Shown here: one piece after another, positions 1 to 11,569 of the stretch
Numbering within the stretch: position 1 is the first letter of the stretch
How the letters are laid out: each line of letters starts with the position of its first letter
Assembly (NCBI GenBank): GCA_944472135.2
Contig: OX235270.1
Location: forward strand, 147,265,632-147,329,631
From: Trichobilharzia regenti
Lineage: Eukaryota > Platyhelminthes > Trematoda > Strigeidida > Schistosomatidae
DNA length: 64,000 nt
Reading direction: 5' to 3'
Notes under the pieces: model-generated
What the model saw: only the letters and a program-made list of their open reading frames with translations
The model's database searches: none
What the model was told of the DNA's origin: nothing
Position numbers and translations under genes: made by a program

Positions 1-612
1 AAACTCAGCTGTAGCGCTGCCTCACTGGAACTTACGGGATTATCGATCAACGTCGACAAAAGCCGCACAGTCAACATAGTCTCTAACAGACAGCGTAAAA
101 TCATGGCTCTTTCTTCAACTATATTCAATATCAACTGCCAGTCAATTCCAGCCATCCCGCCAACAGAGGAATTTACCTATCTAGGTGTTAGCTTCAGTTA
201 CAAAGGCAGGCGCTGCTCCGATCACGTGGGCGTCCTCAGTGGATACTTAGACAATGTGAAACGCGCCCCCCTCGAACCTCACCAACGAATTAGAATCCGG
301 AAGAACAATCTGATTCCTCGACAGCTCTACTCACTGACTCTTAGCATCACTCACAAGAATACCCCGAAAACGATGGATAAACTTATTCGTGGAGCCGTCC
401 ACCGATGGCTTCATCTCACGAAGGACATTCCGACTGTATTTTTCCACGCTGATATCAAAAAGGGGGGCCTGGGAGTCGTGAATCTCTCAACACCGAGTCA
501 TGGGCGCAAAAGAATTGAGGCACTGCTCAACAACAGGAATCCACTCATACGCAACACAGCGTCCTCCGCCACATTCACGCCTTTTCTTCGATGCAAGCCC
601 ACAGACAGGTAG
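1..612 (+). pseudogene. R2-type LINE, reverse transcriptase C-terminal/thumb region (partial)
   Basis: The frame is open from the window edge through an internal ATG at 103 to a stop at 610-612. Before that ATG it reads GLSINVDKSRTV, the conserved stretch just after the YADD box of R2-like RTs. It continues with FTYLGVSF, APLEPHQRIRIRKNNLIPRQLY, IRGAVHRWLHL and VFFHADIKKGGLGV, which are hallmarks of the R2 thumb and linker. The true protein starts outside the window, so the ATG at 103 is not a real start. It would act in target-primed reverse transcription. After the stop the element continues in another frame, which indicates decay. Confidence 0.75.
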
Positions 613-819
613 TAACATCAGCAGAAGAAGCACATGAAAGCTGGGCACAACAACTACGCTCATCAGCGGATGGTTATGGTTTGACAGAATCAACAACATG
701 TCCAGAATCTCACGAATGGCTTCTCAGCCTTTAAATGGTCTTGCCCAAACTCTATGTAAGGGCCGTTCAACTGCGTGGAGAACTCTTGGGCACAAAAGCG
801 AGACACACGCAGGGACGTC

Positions 820-1371
820 GGCATCAACTGCAGAGGCGGGTGTGGTCAACCAGAAAATCTTCAGCATATTCTTTAGCACTACGCTCTTACTCATGAGGTC
901 AGATGCAAGAGACACAACTACGTCCTCAAGGTGATCGCCAACAAAATACGCAAATTCAATACCAGATTTTACATCGAGCTGCGTGTTCTAACGCCGAAGT
1001 CTTTCAATCAACCAGATATGATTATCCTGTTAAACGATGTAGCATACATTCTTGATGTAACAATCTGCAGTGGCGCCTACATTTACATCAGCCAGGTGCC
1101 GAAGATGTCAAAATACCGAGCTCCAACGATGGTTGCTGCATGTAAACAATTCCTGTCTACAATGGGACATATAGTTCAAAGAATCATGCAAATTCCTGTT
1201 GTAGTCTCCTATCGAGGGATGATCAGTCAACACTCTGCAAAATACCTTCGCAGACTCTTTTTCACCACCTTCGACATTTCACGCCTCTGCATGTCAACCA
1301 TCAAAGGCCCTATAAAATCTACGATACTTAGAAGCGTGGGACGTATGGACTCAGACGTGGAAAAGAATTGA
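820..1371 (+). pseudogene. R2-type LINE, zinc finger and restriction-like endonuclease
   Basis: Reading in the frame of 931-1371, the upstream part gives a degenerate finger (CRGGC...NLQHIL, stop, HYALTHEVRCKRHNY) with the Cys and His spacing of the R2 CCHC motif. The following open segment contains PDMIILLNDVAYILDVTI, matching the PD...D core of the R2 restriction-like endonuclease, and then KMSKY. In R2 elements this enzyme nicks the target to start integration. The in-frame TAG in the finger shows that this copy is dead. There is no ATG at the segment start; the frame simply runs through. Confidence 0.7.
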
Positions 1372-1480
1372 ACCAGTGATACTGTAAATTTATTGCCATA
1401 TAGGAGTACTTCTTTTCTACCGTTTACTCGACTACCATTTAGCATAATTCACACGCGAGACACATTGTGACACTCATACG

Positions 1481-1968
1481 CATATATATATTCACTGAAC
1501 CGATAATACTGTTGTTAACCTCCTAAAATGTCTGATAACTTTGTTTATTCTGTATATTCTAATTGTTCCATACTACATACACGCGTAGAGCATATTGCCG
1601 TTATAAACGTCTGCCGATGTTAAAACACCTTTCAATCATTTATGAAATTTGAACTTACCTCAATATTGGTTGGTTATCGTATGCCTACAACCACGGGTTG
1701 AAAACGAAACGAAATCGATTTTCCCGCTCAACCTGGAGGACAACTGTACAATTCAATAACTATACGGCCTGGTTCAGACAATGAGTTTATTTGTATATAT
1801 TTCAAATATTTAAAAGTTGAAACATTATTAACTTGTAGACAATCTACGATTTGATATTATATCATACTTGATCGTGCCTGTATAAATGGCATGCATGTCC
1901 ATGAAAATTTATATATTTACATGAAAAAATACATAATTATCTACGTCAATGTTGCAATGTTTCTATCA
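1481..1968. other. AT-rich spacer without recognised gene
   Basis: No coding segment or repeat was recognised. It may include the 3' untranslated tail of the R2-type element. Confidence 0.5.
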
Positions 1969-1969
1969 A

Positions 1970-3130
1970 TGTTGGCTTTGACATCTTCATCCCTTCTGAC
2001 TGCCTGTAGTTGAAATTGTGCTTCCTAGCTGGATAAGTGAAGACAGGAATTTAACTAATTCAAATTTCTCATGTCGATGGTGATTGGCGCTGGTTGTTGT
2101 TGGTTGGTTGGTTGGTTGGTTGGTTGGTTGGTTGGTTGGTTGGTTGGTTGGTTGGTTGGTTGGTTGGTTGGTTGGTTGGTTGGTTGGTTGGTTGGTTGGT
2201 TGGTTGGTTGGTTGGTTGGTTGGTTGGTTGGTTGGTTGGTTGGTTGGTTGGTTGGTTGGTTGGTTGGTTGGTTGGTTGGTTGGTTGGTTGGTTGGTTGGT
2301 TGGTTGGTTGGTTGGTTGGTTGGTTGGTTGGTTGGTTGGTTGGTTGGTTGGTTGGTTGGTTGGTTGGTTGGTTGGTTGGTTGGTTGGTTGGTTGGTTGGT
2401 TGGTTGGTTGGTTGGTTGGTTGGTTGGTTGGTTGGTTGGTTGGTTGGTTGGTTGGTTGGTTGGTTGGTTGGTTGGTTGGTTGGTTGGTTGGTTGGTTGGT
2501 TGGTTGGTTGGTTGGTTGGTTGGTTGGTTGGTTGGTTGGTTGGTTGGTTGGTTGGTTGGTTGGTTGGTATGTCGGTTGTTTATCTCCATCTCCTCCATCT
2601 TGTCTATGTTCATCTAGAGTTCTCTCTTCGCTGATAGCCAGCCTCTTCTGCCGACTTGTTGACTTTCGCTGGAAACTCTTCGAGTTTGAGTAACACTAGA
2701 CATAAATCATCAACACGCGAAATCCTGATCATGCAGACTATTCTCATCGGAATAACGTATTCCTGCCTTCTTACTCCACACTCACAGTTAACGCATAATC
2801 CAGTCCACCACAATTAGGAATATCATCGTTGGTGATAATAGGCAGGCAGCCTTGTCTTACTCCGCATATTCACTTCGAACACATCGCTGCGTTTTCGGTT
2901 GTGGATCACTTGACACGTGGCTTTGTTTCATAGCAGCTGAATGAGGTTGATAAAGACCTGAGGTATGCCACAGTTTTGAATTAGCTTTCAAATTACTTCT
3001 CAGTTTGGTCAGCGCTGTTGAAGAGCTTTCCGAAGTTAATGAGGGTGAGGTGGAGACAGGGTTTACTGCCATTCTATGCTTTGTTCGGTGATGACAACGC
3101 GTAAAGTTGCAATTCGACCAGCACATGGTT
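1970..3130 (-). mobile_element. RTE (SR2-like) LINE fragment with expanded microsatellite
   Basis: On the minus strand this is a 5'- and 3'-truncated piece of the RTE family that recurs throughout the window. From about 3020 to 1975 it is nearly identical to the reverse complement of 8857-10160; the 67-residue reading at 2610-2813 is identical to that at 9056-9259. The order is remnants of RT motif A, a motif C/D region (RVDDLCLVL), NIDK, the expanded CAAC tract, and the degraded thumb. Many frameshifts exist and it cannot encode a functional protein. Confidence 0.7.
2100..2568 (+). repeat. (TTGG)n microsatellite, about 117 copies
   Basis: An uninterrupted TTGG tract of about 469 bp. It sits where the related RTE copies have a short CAA/CAAC run after the NIDK motif of the RT. 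All long Leu-Val-Gly-Trp or Asn-Gln-Pro-Thr reading frames here come from the repeat and are not genes. Confidence 0.97.
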
Positions 3131-4505
3131 TGCCTTTCCTGAATGCAACTTATTCTGTTGGGTGGCGGAGTTGTGCATCCAGTGCATCTTCTATTCTCTC
3201 CTGGATGATGAGGCTTAGTATTTTTCTACAGTGCAATATGCAACTCATAAATCTGTTAGCACACTACTAGCAGAGTGCTAAAACGAAAGCGCGAACCTGT
3301 TTAGCACACCCTCAGTTTTTTGTTTTTCGACAGTTTTTAAAGAATACAACAGGAAGTTTTAATGTAAAAAGAAGAAGTCCAAATTACTGACAATATTAGC
3401 AGAAGGTCTACAAATTCCAACCTAAACAGCGGTAGAGAGGATGAAATGAAATAAAATAAAATTCTGATATTAACGTTAATTGCCAATTTCTAACAATATG
3501 ATGTTTTGCAACATATTTGACAGTACTAAGCAGCAAAAATTACCTACTAGAACTCAGAGATAAGATAGTATTCTTTACTATAATCTCCGCAGAATAACTG
3601 GTTCCTGTGAACATATTTTAATAAATGTCAGTGTGTGTTCTAGTGACAGTGTAAGTTCTAAGCGTGTGACATTTCAGACAATAGAAATTATTCAAGCTGA
3701 AGCTAATAAACATTTGAAATGAAACCTGTTGTATCTCACTTGCATAATAGAAAGAAAGAAAGATAGAAAGAATCAAGCGTACATTGAAAATAACGTTTCT
3801 TCTACTCTAGAGTGATTCATTTTATAACAGGCAATACACATTATTACTCTGTTTTTATCAACTGTGATTGCATTTACCAATTCAAATGCACCCACAGTAT
3901 CAAGTAAATAAGAAGGGCTGAGAGAGGAGCATCTACCATATCCCCGTAAACTTTCATATTAAAAATAAGAAAGTATTTAGAAATTCTGTAGATAACCTCT
4001 TGGCTGACACAATCACACTGTAGAAATCGGCCGAACCTTCCGAATACACAAGATACAAAAATGCTCCGGGTTAATTAGCTTTGCCGAAACCAAATCTCTG
4101 TTGGCTGGAAATCTGTGTTTTATTCCTGAGATTTTGTTGCGTCACAGATTCGTTTTGCTTTCCTTCTCTTATTTCACGACTATATTGTCTTCTTGAAATT
4201 CACATCATAGAATATAAAAATAAGCTCTGATTGTTAGACTTTCTACTGTCGTGTGTGCATATGCCACGTTGAAATAATCATTTTGAAATTATATTGTATA
4301 TTTGTATTAATTTTTAGTTTGTTAGCTGCTGAACAATAGCCGTGAAGTAAATTATGTGATCTTTTACCTTGCAAGTATCATCATTCATGCTTTGTTCACA
4401 CTAATCAAAGGAGACTGAGTGTATTAAATATTACTGTAACTGGTAGTCAGAAATCTTTTTTGTGACATGCTGGCCGTTTTTCTGACCCATAAAGGAGAGC
4501 TGCCT
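3131..4505. other. Spacer without recognised gene
   Basis: AT-rich sequence with scattered stops in all frames and a small GAAA-rich run near 3750-3770. No element or gene was recognised. Confidence 0.5.
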
Positions 4506-4509
4506 GACT

Positions 4510-6118
4510 GAGTTTACATTGGTGTTGACAAAGGAGAAATAACAGTAATCCTGAACACAGAAGACTACATAAAGAAGGCAGATGATTCACTCAAAGATAA
4601 TAACGTATATCAACAACTGACGAAAAACCCTATACAAACATTAGATAAGAAAATCAAAATAAAACTAAATTAACAAACCGAATCAGGACATATCACAAAG
4701 CAAGATCAATGGCAACTGAAACCTGACAGATCTCTTTTAGCTCGATTCTGTGGTAGACCAAAACCACACAAACCAAACATTCCCATACGACCAAGAGTTT
4801 CGCTTTCAGGAACACCAACATATAATCTATCTAAAGAACTTTTCGTGAAACTAAATTGACAAACAGAATCATGCTACCATTCTATCAATTCGTCAATGCA
4901 ATTTTTAGAGAAAATCACAAACATTCAGGTAGAAGACAATGAAATAATGGTGTCCTTTGATGTCACAGCATTATATACTTCAATTAGTCTAAATACTGGC
5001 AAAAGAAACTATGCAATAATTACTCTATAAAGATGAAAACACCAAACCGCAATGTTCAACTTGGATAGAACTCAATTCAATACTCAAATATACGAACAGA
5101 TAAAAGGAACACCAATGGGATCGCCCATATCAGGATTAATAGCTAAAGCCGTTATGCAAGAATTAGAATTGTTTGCTCTACCTAACATTCAACAGGAAAT
5201 CTGAGTATGTTATAGTGATGATACATTTGTAATAATTAAAAGAAATGATTTAGTATATACATATAAGTTAATAAACAACATATCTGAAGACATGAAATTC
5301 ATAAGAAAAGAAGAATTAGATAACAAAATCCCATTCTCCTAAGATGTCTTAATCAGGAGAACCAACACAGGAAATTTAGAAACACAAGTATATAGAAAAT
5401 CAACGCACACACACTGATCAAATACTTAACTATACTAGCAATAATCCAATTACTCACAAACAAAACCGTGTGCAGATATTGTTTAAAAGAGTTGTAGCAC
5501 TCCAGCGTTGAAAAGAATGGAAGAAAAATACCTACAGACTGTCTTCAAAAAGAATGGACATCCAAAAAATTTTATCAAAAGTGTTTAAAGTCGAATCAAA
5601 ACACCAACAAGGACACCATCATCAAAGACTAAAATAAAATTCATTCTACCATATGTAAAAAATATCTCTGAAATAACAGCTGGAATATTAAGACCATTTG
5701 AAACAGATATAGCACAAAAGCCGACCAGCCAGCCCAATCACTTCATTCGATATTCTGCAAACCGAAAGATCCAACAGGAAAAGAAGATAAAATCAATACC
5801 ATTTACGAAATAAATTGTATGAACTGTAATAGACATTAAATCAGTCAAAGTGGATGTCCCCATCAAATCAGAATACAAGAACACAAATTAGCTGTGAAAA
5901 GACATGATATACATTCTTTCATATAAATACATGTACACAATTATGGACATCAATTTGATTGGGATAATATCAAAATCCTAAACAGAGGAAACACCAAATG
6001 TGCAGTCAGGGAATTCCTAGAAGCCTGGTACTCAAACGAAAATGCCATTAATAAACACGTAAATATAGATGAAATATATCAACTAATAAAAAATAAATCA
6101 TGTGACGTGAAAGTTTAA
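4510..6118 (+). mobile_element. Penelope-like element, decayed, RT plus GIY-YIG
   Basis: Joining readable segments across stops and frameshifts gives a PLE in correct order. RFCGRPKPHKP (about 4742) matches the PLE 'R.YGLPK.HK' motif. It is followed by GTPTYNLSK (about 4809), MVSFDVTALYTS (RT motif A, about 4947), GTPMGSPISGLIAKA (motif B, about 5107), YSDDTFVIIK (motif C, about 5211) and IPFS.DVLIRRTNTG. A cysteine-rich IYEINCMNC...QSGCPHQIRIQEH stretch near 5795-5890 represents the GIY-YIG endonuclease. The end HVNIDEIYQLI is followed by stops. At least six internal stops or shifts make it a pseudogene. It is AT-richer and more decayed than the other PLEs here, which suggests an older insertion. 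Confidence 0.75.
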
Positions 6119-6404
6119 AATCCAAGTCAATAAAAATGACCAACCACACAATAGGGTGGGAGACGAATAAAATTCTAAAAAGTAATATATGTAGGTGGAG
6201 AGAGAGATTGATTACTGAATCCTGTTTCAAATACAAGACATATGGAAGATATTATTATCAGTCAAATCAGAGGAGGATAATAAAAAATATTAAAATATTA
6301 TTTCACTTCACATGCATTATAACATTCTAAAAAGTTACTTATTTTTATTGAAAAAGACATCTTATTTCCCATCTGAATGTATTCTACTGATAATATTATT
6401 TCCC

Positions 6405-6580
6405 AATGTTTTTTCCTTCACGTTCTCAGTGGAACCTGGGGCTTGAAGCTAGTGGCTTGAAGTTTCTGTAGCAACGTTTATTTTTACAGGATAGGGTTGC
6501 TAGCACCATGGCCAATCTTTCCTCTTTACCAGCATTATTTCTGGCTTTGGTGTGGACCCGATTTTAAGCACACAATCAAT
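6405..6580 (-). mobile_element. SINE body, same family as 49520-49775 (head missing)
   Basis: The reverse complement matches the non-tRNA part of the SINE at 49595-49760: the TGGTAAAGAGGAAAGATTGG block, the GCTAGCAACCC block, and the tail GAACGTG...AAGGAAAAA. The tRNA-like head is not recognisable here. It therefore appears to be a truncated minus-strand copy. Confidence 0.55.
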
Positions 6581-7004
6581 ACAAGTACAATATTGCTCAA
6601 TACTAAACTAGCTTTATAGACATTAGTAGTATGGGGTGTGTGCTACTGACAAGGATTTATCTATATTGTATACTGTGTGTAATTACTTCTGCAAGAATCT
6701 TGAATATTAGGATAACAGATTAAATCTGGAAGAGGAGAAATGCAGATCCTTGTGAAGCAGCAGATAGAAAACACGAAAGGAAGATAAAAGAGGAACATAA
6801 TAGGAAGAACTGTTTCAAATGGAAATTTTAACAAATAAGGTTCCTGTATTTCACTATAACTGTATGACATTTGCAAAATAAACACTTCTGCTAGCAAACA
6901 CCGTTGTTTTCTGCTGTTACAGAACTTTCTTCTGTAAGCATTATCAGTCATGGTGAACAAATACTTAAACAAGTCAGTCACTTTAGTAACATTGTTCTTT
7001 GTTA

Positions 7005-7005
<1 letters not shown>
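6581..7005. other. Spacer without recognised gene
   Basis: AT-rich. The apparent frame spanning the adjoining TA tract is a low-complexity artefact. Confidence 0.5.

Positions 7006-7006
<1 letters not shown>

Positions 7007-7060
<54 letters not shown>
7007..7060. repeat. (AT)27 microsatellite
   Basis: Uninterrupted AT dinucleotide run of 54 bp. Iso-Tyr reading frames through it are not genes. Confidence 0.97.
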
Positions 7061-7063
<3 letters not shown>

Positions 7064-7425
7064 GCTTGTGGGGAGTACTTTTGGTTATCCTGATGGTTTG
7101 AAAGAGAGAAATAGCTGTACACTGAATGATTGGTTGGCCGCGAAGGGAGGTAACCATGAGATACATCTGGCACAGATCCTACTAGCCTGTTGTGTTTCTA
7201 TCCAGGAAACAGAACAGAAGTCACCGTCTCAGTTGATGAACGATAAGAAACTGCGACTGCCAATACATTACCAATAAGATCATCAACGATGGAGTTTGAA
7301 GAGACAGCAAAGGTAGCGGAAAAAAGCCAACAGAATTGTGAAGCACAAGCAGAAGATTGATGCCGCCAAATTAGAACAAAGATGAAAGAAGTGCAAAACG
7401 TTTGAATTCATAGAATCTCCTTACA

Positions 7426-7671
7426 ATGTGGAAAAGATTACATACCATCACTGAGAGACAGACCCCAGTGTATACTGTTAAACGAAGAAAACAGCGTAAA
7501 CGTGTTAACTTTGGACAACTTCGGAGAAAGATACAGTGGAATGAAAGACTAAGCACAGGACGCAGCAACAGTGGGTATCATCAAGAAGCCCTGAATAGAT
7601 ATGTTCGAAATCAATATGATGGAAGAAAGAGTATGGCGTTTACCACTGAAAAGACTTTGCAAGTTGCATAA
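7426..7671 (+). CDS. Unrecognised short basic ORF (81 aa)
   Basis: This ORF has an ATG at 7426 and a stop at 7669-7671. It is rich in Lys and Arg near the N-terminus (VKRRKQRKRVNF) with no domain, signal peptide or membrane segment that I recognise. It lies in non-repetitive-looking DNA between a TA tract and AT-rich spacer, with no sign of neighbouring exons. It may be a chance frame or part of an old, unrecognised element. No function can be assigned. Confidence 0.15.
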   Translation: MWKRLHTITERQTPVYTVKRRKQRKRVNFGQLRRKIQWNERLSTGRSNSGYHQEALNRYVRNQYDGRKSMAFTTEKTLQVA

Positions 7672-8795
7672 ATGTTGTTCACATCTATGCATCAATTAGT
7701 CGCCTACTAATGTGTTCTGCTATGACAAGGGCACAAGCAAATTCCGCATGTTATAAAGGGAAGAAAAGCAGCACACCCTTGAAAACACATCTGTCCGTGT
7801 CTGAAACAACACTAGCAGTAACTCCATTAAATCCTTTCAGAAGGTTAATCTATTTATAGTGACCAATTTTATTATTCATCATAATATTATTCTTTCACTA
7901 TGTAAGTGGACTTTGATTTGTTTGTCACTCTAAAGATTGTATGTTAACAATTGTACATGGTACTTCTTCAACTTTTAAATTCTCACTACTGATAGAATAC
8001 ATGTTCGTACTCCTTCCCAAGTGCCATTTGATTTACGTTGTGGATGTCGAGTAATCACAGCGTTAGGACACGATGATAAACGCGAAAAAGTACTAGAATA
8101 TACGTGTACACTAATTTAGTTAAATACAGCAACACAACATATTCTTCTAAAGACGCTAATAAGCTACCTACCAATCTCCTGTTTATCGAACAGATCGTAA
8201 TAACGAACAAGTATTATCATACGCTAAATAGGATGAGACAGCGTCTTATATTTCATGCTTTCCATGGAGACAGGTATACTAGACGCAAATGGGTTTATTT
8301 ACTCAAATCCATCCGAAAAACTTATAGAACCTGTGAAATTCACAACAAAGGTATGATGAAAATCTTTGGAAAATTCTCATGATTCTTCTGGCTTTGTGGT
8401 AAAAAAGGATAGCTCACTGTTGGATTTAATTCCAATATGTGGGCATTTTTGTGCTATTTGCCTGAATTAATGCAGATTACGACTATGCATTGATTGTCTA
8501 AGGCATTAGTATTGAGTAAATGATAGGATTAGTAAAGCTCACTGAGGGTACCAATGGGCTCCAATACAAACGAATAGAGAGCAGTGATTGTCTCGTCCCT
8601 GTAAATAAATATTTATTTAATCGCTTTCATGGGTCTTGCGAGATAGAGATTAGTATCAATACAACACTGAGTACCATGAGTTGGATGTTTCAAGCCAAAG
8701 CGTTTTCTATTAGGCATTCAGGAAAGGCAAATCATCTGACGATAAACTACACATCATGGAACGAACCATAGAGTGGTATTCAAACATCTGTATAC
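7672..8795. other. Spacer without recognised gene
   Basis: AT-rich, with short frames (for example 8104-8382) that lack recognisable motifs. Confidence 0.5.
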
Positions 8796-8799
8796 CTGG

Positions 8800-10835
8800 A
8801 ATGGCGGCTAAAACTCTACCTCAAATTCGTCGACTTCGAAAAGGTCTTCGACAGCGCTGACCAAACTGAGAAGTAATTTGAAAGCTAATTCAAAACTGTG
8901 GCGTACCTCAGGTCTTTATCAACCTCATTCAGCTGCTATGAAACAAAGCCACGTGTCAAGTGATCCACAACCGAAAACGCAGCGATGTGTTCGAAGTGAA
9001 TATGCGGAGTAAGACAAGGCTGCCTGCCTATTATCACCAACGATGATATTCCTAATTGTGGTGGACTGGATTATGCGTTAACTGTGAGTGTGGAGTAAGA
9101 AGGCAGGAATACGTTATTCCGATGAGAATAGTCTGCATGATCAGGATTTCGCGTGTTGATGATTTATGTCTAGTGTTACTCAAACTCGAAGAGTTTCCAG
9201 CGAAAGTCAACAAGTCGGCAGAAGAGGCTGGCTATCAGCGAAGAGAGAACTCTAGATGAACATAGACAAGATGGAGGAGATGGAGATAAACAACCGACAT
9301 ACCAACCAACCAACCAACCAACCAACCAACCAACCAACCAACCAACCAACCAACCAACCAACCAACCAACCAACCAACCAACCAACCAACCAACCAACCA
9401 ACCAACCAACCAACCAACCAACCAACCAACCAACCAACCAACCAACCAACCAACCAACCAACCAACCAACCAACCAACCAACCAACCAACCAACCAACCA
9501 ACCAACCAACCAACCAACCAACCAACCAACCAACCAACCAACCAACCAACCAACCAACCAACCAACCAACCAACCAACCAACCAACCAACCAACCAACCA
9601 ACCAACCAACCAACCAACCAACCAACCAACCAACCAACCAACCAACCAACCAACCAACCAACCAACCAACCAACCAACCAACCAACCAACCAACCAACCA
9701 ACCAACCAACCAACCAACCAACCAACCAACCAACCAACCAACCAACCAACCAACCAACCAACCAACCAACCAACCAACCAACCAACCAACCAACCAACCA
9801 ACCAACCAACCAACCAACCAACCAACCAACCAACCAACCAACCAACCAACCAACCAACCAACCAACCAACCAACCAACCAACCAACCAACCAACCAACCA
9901 ACCAACCAACCAACCAACCAACCAACCAACCAACCAACCAACCAACCAACCAACCAACCAACCAACCAACCAACCAACCAACCAACCAACCAACCAACCA
10001 ACCAACCAACCAACCAACCAACCAACCAACCAACCAACCAACCAACCAACAACAACCAGCGCCAATCACCATCGACATGAGAAATTTGAATTAGTTAAAT
10101 TCCTGTCTTCACTTATCCAGCTAGGAAGCACAATTTCAACTACAGGCAGTCCGAACGGATGAAAATGTCAAAGCCAATCAACCAGTCAGCCAGCTAGCTA
10201 GCGAGTATTGTAAAGGCAACATACGCACGTCTTCATCAACGCGAAAGTAATTTGCGCATCTTCTGCACTCCGCCTCAGAATCACGAGGAACAAGATTGGG
10301 ATTCTGTTAAACACAAATGTGTAGTCAGACAGTCAGTCATTCAGACACTTCTTCTATATGGGTGAGAAACATGGCCAGTGTGTCACGGAACCATTTCCAA
10401 CAAGTAACACACCTTTATCAACAGCTGCCAACTCCGCCGTCTGGCTCCATATTGAAGATCAGATCTACAAAAAGCATTAGTAACAAGAAAGTCTGACTGG
10501 TTGTGAAGAAACCAGCCAAGAGCCTATCGCTCAACAGATATGTAGGCGAAAATGGAGATGGATGGATCGGGCACATACTCTGAGGGAACCGTTGAATGAC
10601 ATCGCTTGTAATGCAGGCCATCACTTGAGCGGAATGTAATAAGGGAGCGATGAGTGGATCGTCGGCGTGAGGGTGTCGTCGAGGAGATCGTGTGGCAAGG
10701 AGGCGGTGTAAATGAGAGATTATGGGCAATCGTGTGGCTATCCGGCTGAAGAGGAGCGCAGAGAATAGGACGAAGTGAAGATGGGTTGTTGAAGCCCTAT
10801 GTTCCACTCAGAATCTAAAGGGATAATAATGTACA
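8800..10835 (+). mobile_element. RTE (SR2-like) LINE fragment with expanded microsatellite
   Basis: It begins within RT motif A (KFVDFEKVFDSA, about 8820-8860) and continues through the motif C/D area, NIDK, the CCAA expansion, and degraded thumb and C-terminal sequence. It ends at the family 3' end (TATGTTCCACTCAGAATCTAAAGG, then ATAATAATG) near 10830. Unlike its inverted partner at 1970-3130, this copy retains its 3' end. Multiple stops and frameshifts make it non-functional. Confidence 0.75.
9301..10050 (+). repeat. (CCAA)n microsatellite, about 187 copies
   Basis: A perfect 750-bp CCAA tract at the same site in the RT frame as the TTGG tract at 2100-2568 (opposite strand), but about 280 bp longer. 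Confidence 0.97.
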
Positions 10836-11262
10836 GTGATGTGTCACTGTAAAATACAGTTCCCATCACATTCTGTAAATTTGAACTTCAAATAGTCTTA
10901 AATAAAAAGCATCACTACACGTTTTGGCATACATCTTTTCGAACTTACACAACACATACTTTTAATACCTTGTGAAAAGTGAGTGCGCATAATATCAGTG
11001 CAATAAATGCACGCCAAAATAAATGTTTATGTGTTATCCCGTAATTTATTTAAGTGAATACGACCAATTTTACATTGAATATTTAACTGTGTTTGTTCAG
11101 TGTCAACTTATGCTCATATATATAAATCAGCTAATATTTACTGTAAAAATTATTCATTTTGCGTTAAGGCTCATGCATGGAATGAATAAGATTTTAAAAC
11201 GTCCAAATAACAAGAAATAGCAAATGGCAGTGAGTTTTTAATTTAAATTCTGACAAGCATTA
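10836..11262. other. AT-rich spacer
   Basis: No element or gene recognised. Confidence 0.5.
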
Positions 11263-11561
11263 GAAACTATACTCTGAGGAAACCATCAAGTGAGCGACAT
11301 CACTAGACATGCCATTTCTCGAGTGGAACCCGAGTGGGAAGCGTGCGGCTAGTTGGTCGTGAGTGCAAGTGTAGGGTGACTTGGATGAGGTCATGTGAAG
11401 CAGAGATGAAAGCGTGTCGTCAGACTTGGAGCGGGGTGAAGACGTTGCCAGAAAACCGAAAGCAATGGAGACTTGGGCGGCTGAAGCCCTATGTTCCTCT
11501 AGCAATGAAAGGATATAATAATAATAACATAATAATAATAATAATAATAATAATAATTAGA
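11263..11561 (+). mobile_element. RTE (SR2-like) 3'-end fragment with AAT tail
   Basis: This is a strongly 5'-truncated copy. It carries the conserved C-terminal block reading CRVTWMRSCEAEMKACRQTW, then QWRLGRLKPYVPLAMKGYN, followed directly by an (AAT)n tail from about 11515. The same 3' terminus recurs at 25545, 57635 and, on the minus strand, at 12945, 28530 and 58130. Confidence 0.75.
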
Positions 11562-11569
11562 AACCATAT

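Larger units (their letters stand above)
1..1480 (+). mobile_element. R2-clade non-LTR retrotransposon, 3' part
   Basis: The region holds, in the order expected for R2-type LINEs, the end of the reverse transcriptase, a CCHC-like zinc finger and a restriction-like endonuclease. The catalytic RT motifs would lie upstream of the window. The finger region around 820-930 is interrupted by a TAG, and the RT and endonuclease parts lie in different open segments, so the copy is decayed. The 3' end is not sharply visible; the coding part stops at 1371 and the tail after it is AT-rich. No 28S rDNA flank is seen. R2-clade elements are known from schistosomes (for example Perere-9); the exact family is not determined. 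Confidence 0.75.

Noticed and set aside
2071..2693. Long Leu-Val-Gly-Trp and Asn-Gln-Pro-Thr repeat proteins on both strands (also 9176-10080)
   Set aside because: They are translations of the tetranucleotide microsatellite in several frames. A 4-bp repeat is open in all frames by chance.
6661..7277. Ile-Tyr repeat ORFs at TA tracts (also 46788-47230 and 49382-49687)
   Set aside because: Low-complexity reading through TA runs, with no conserved flanking domain.
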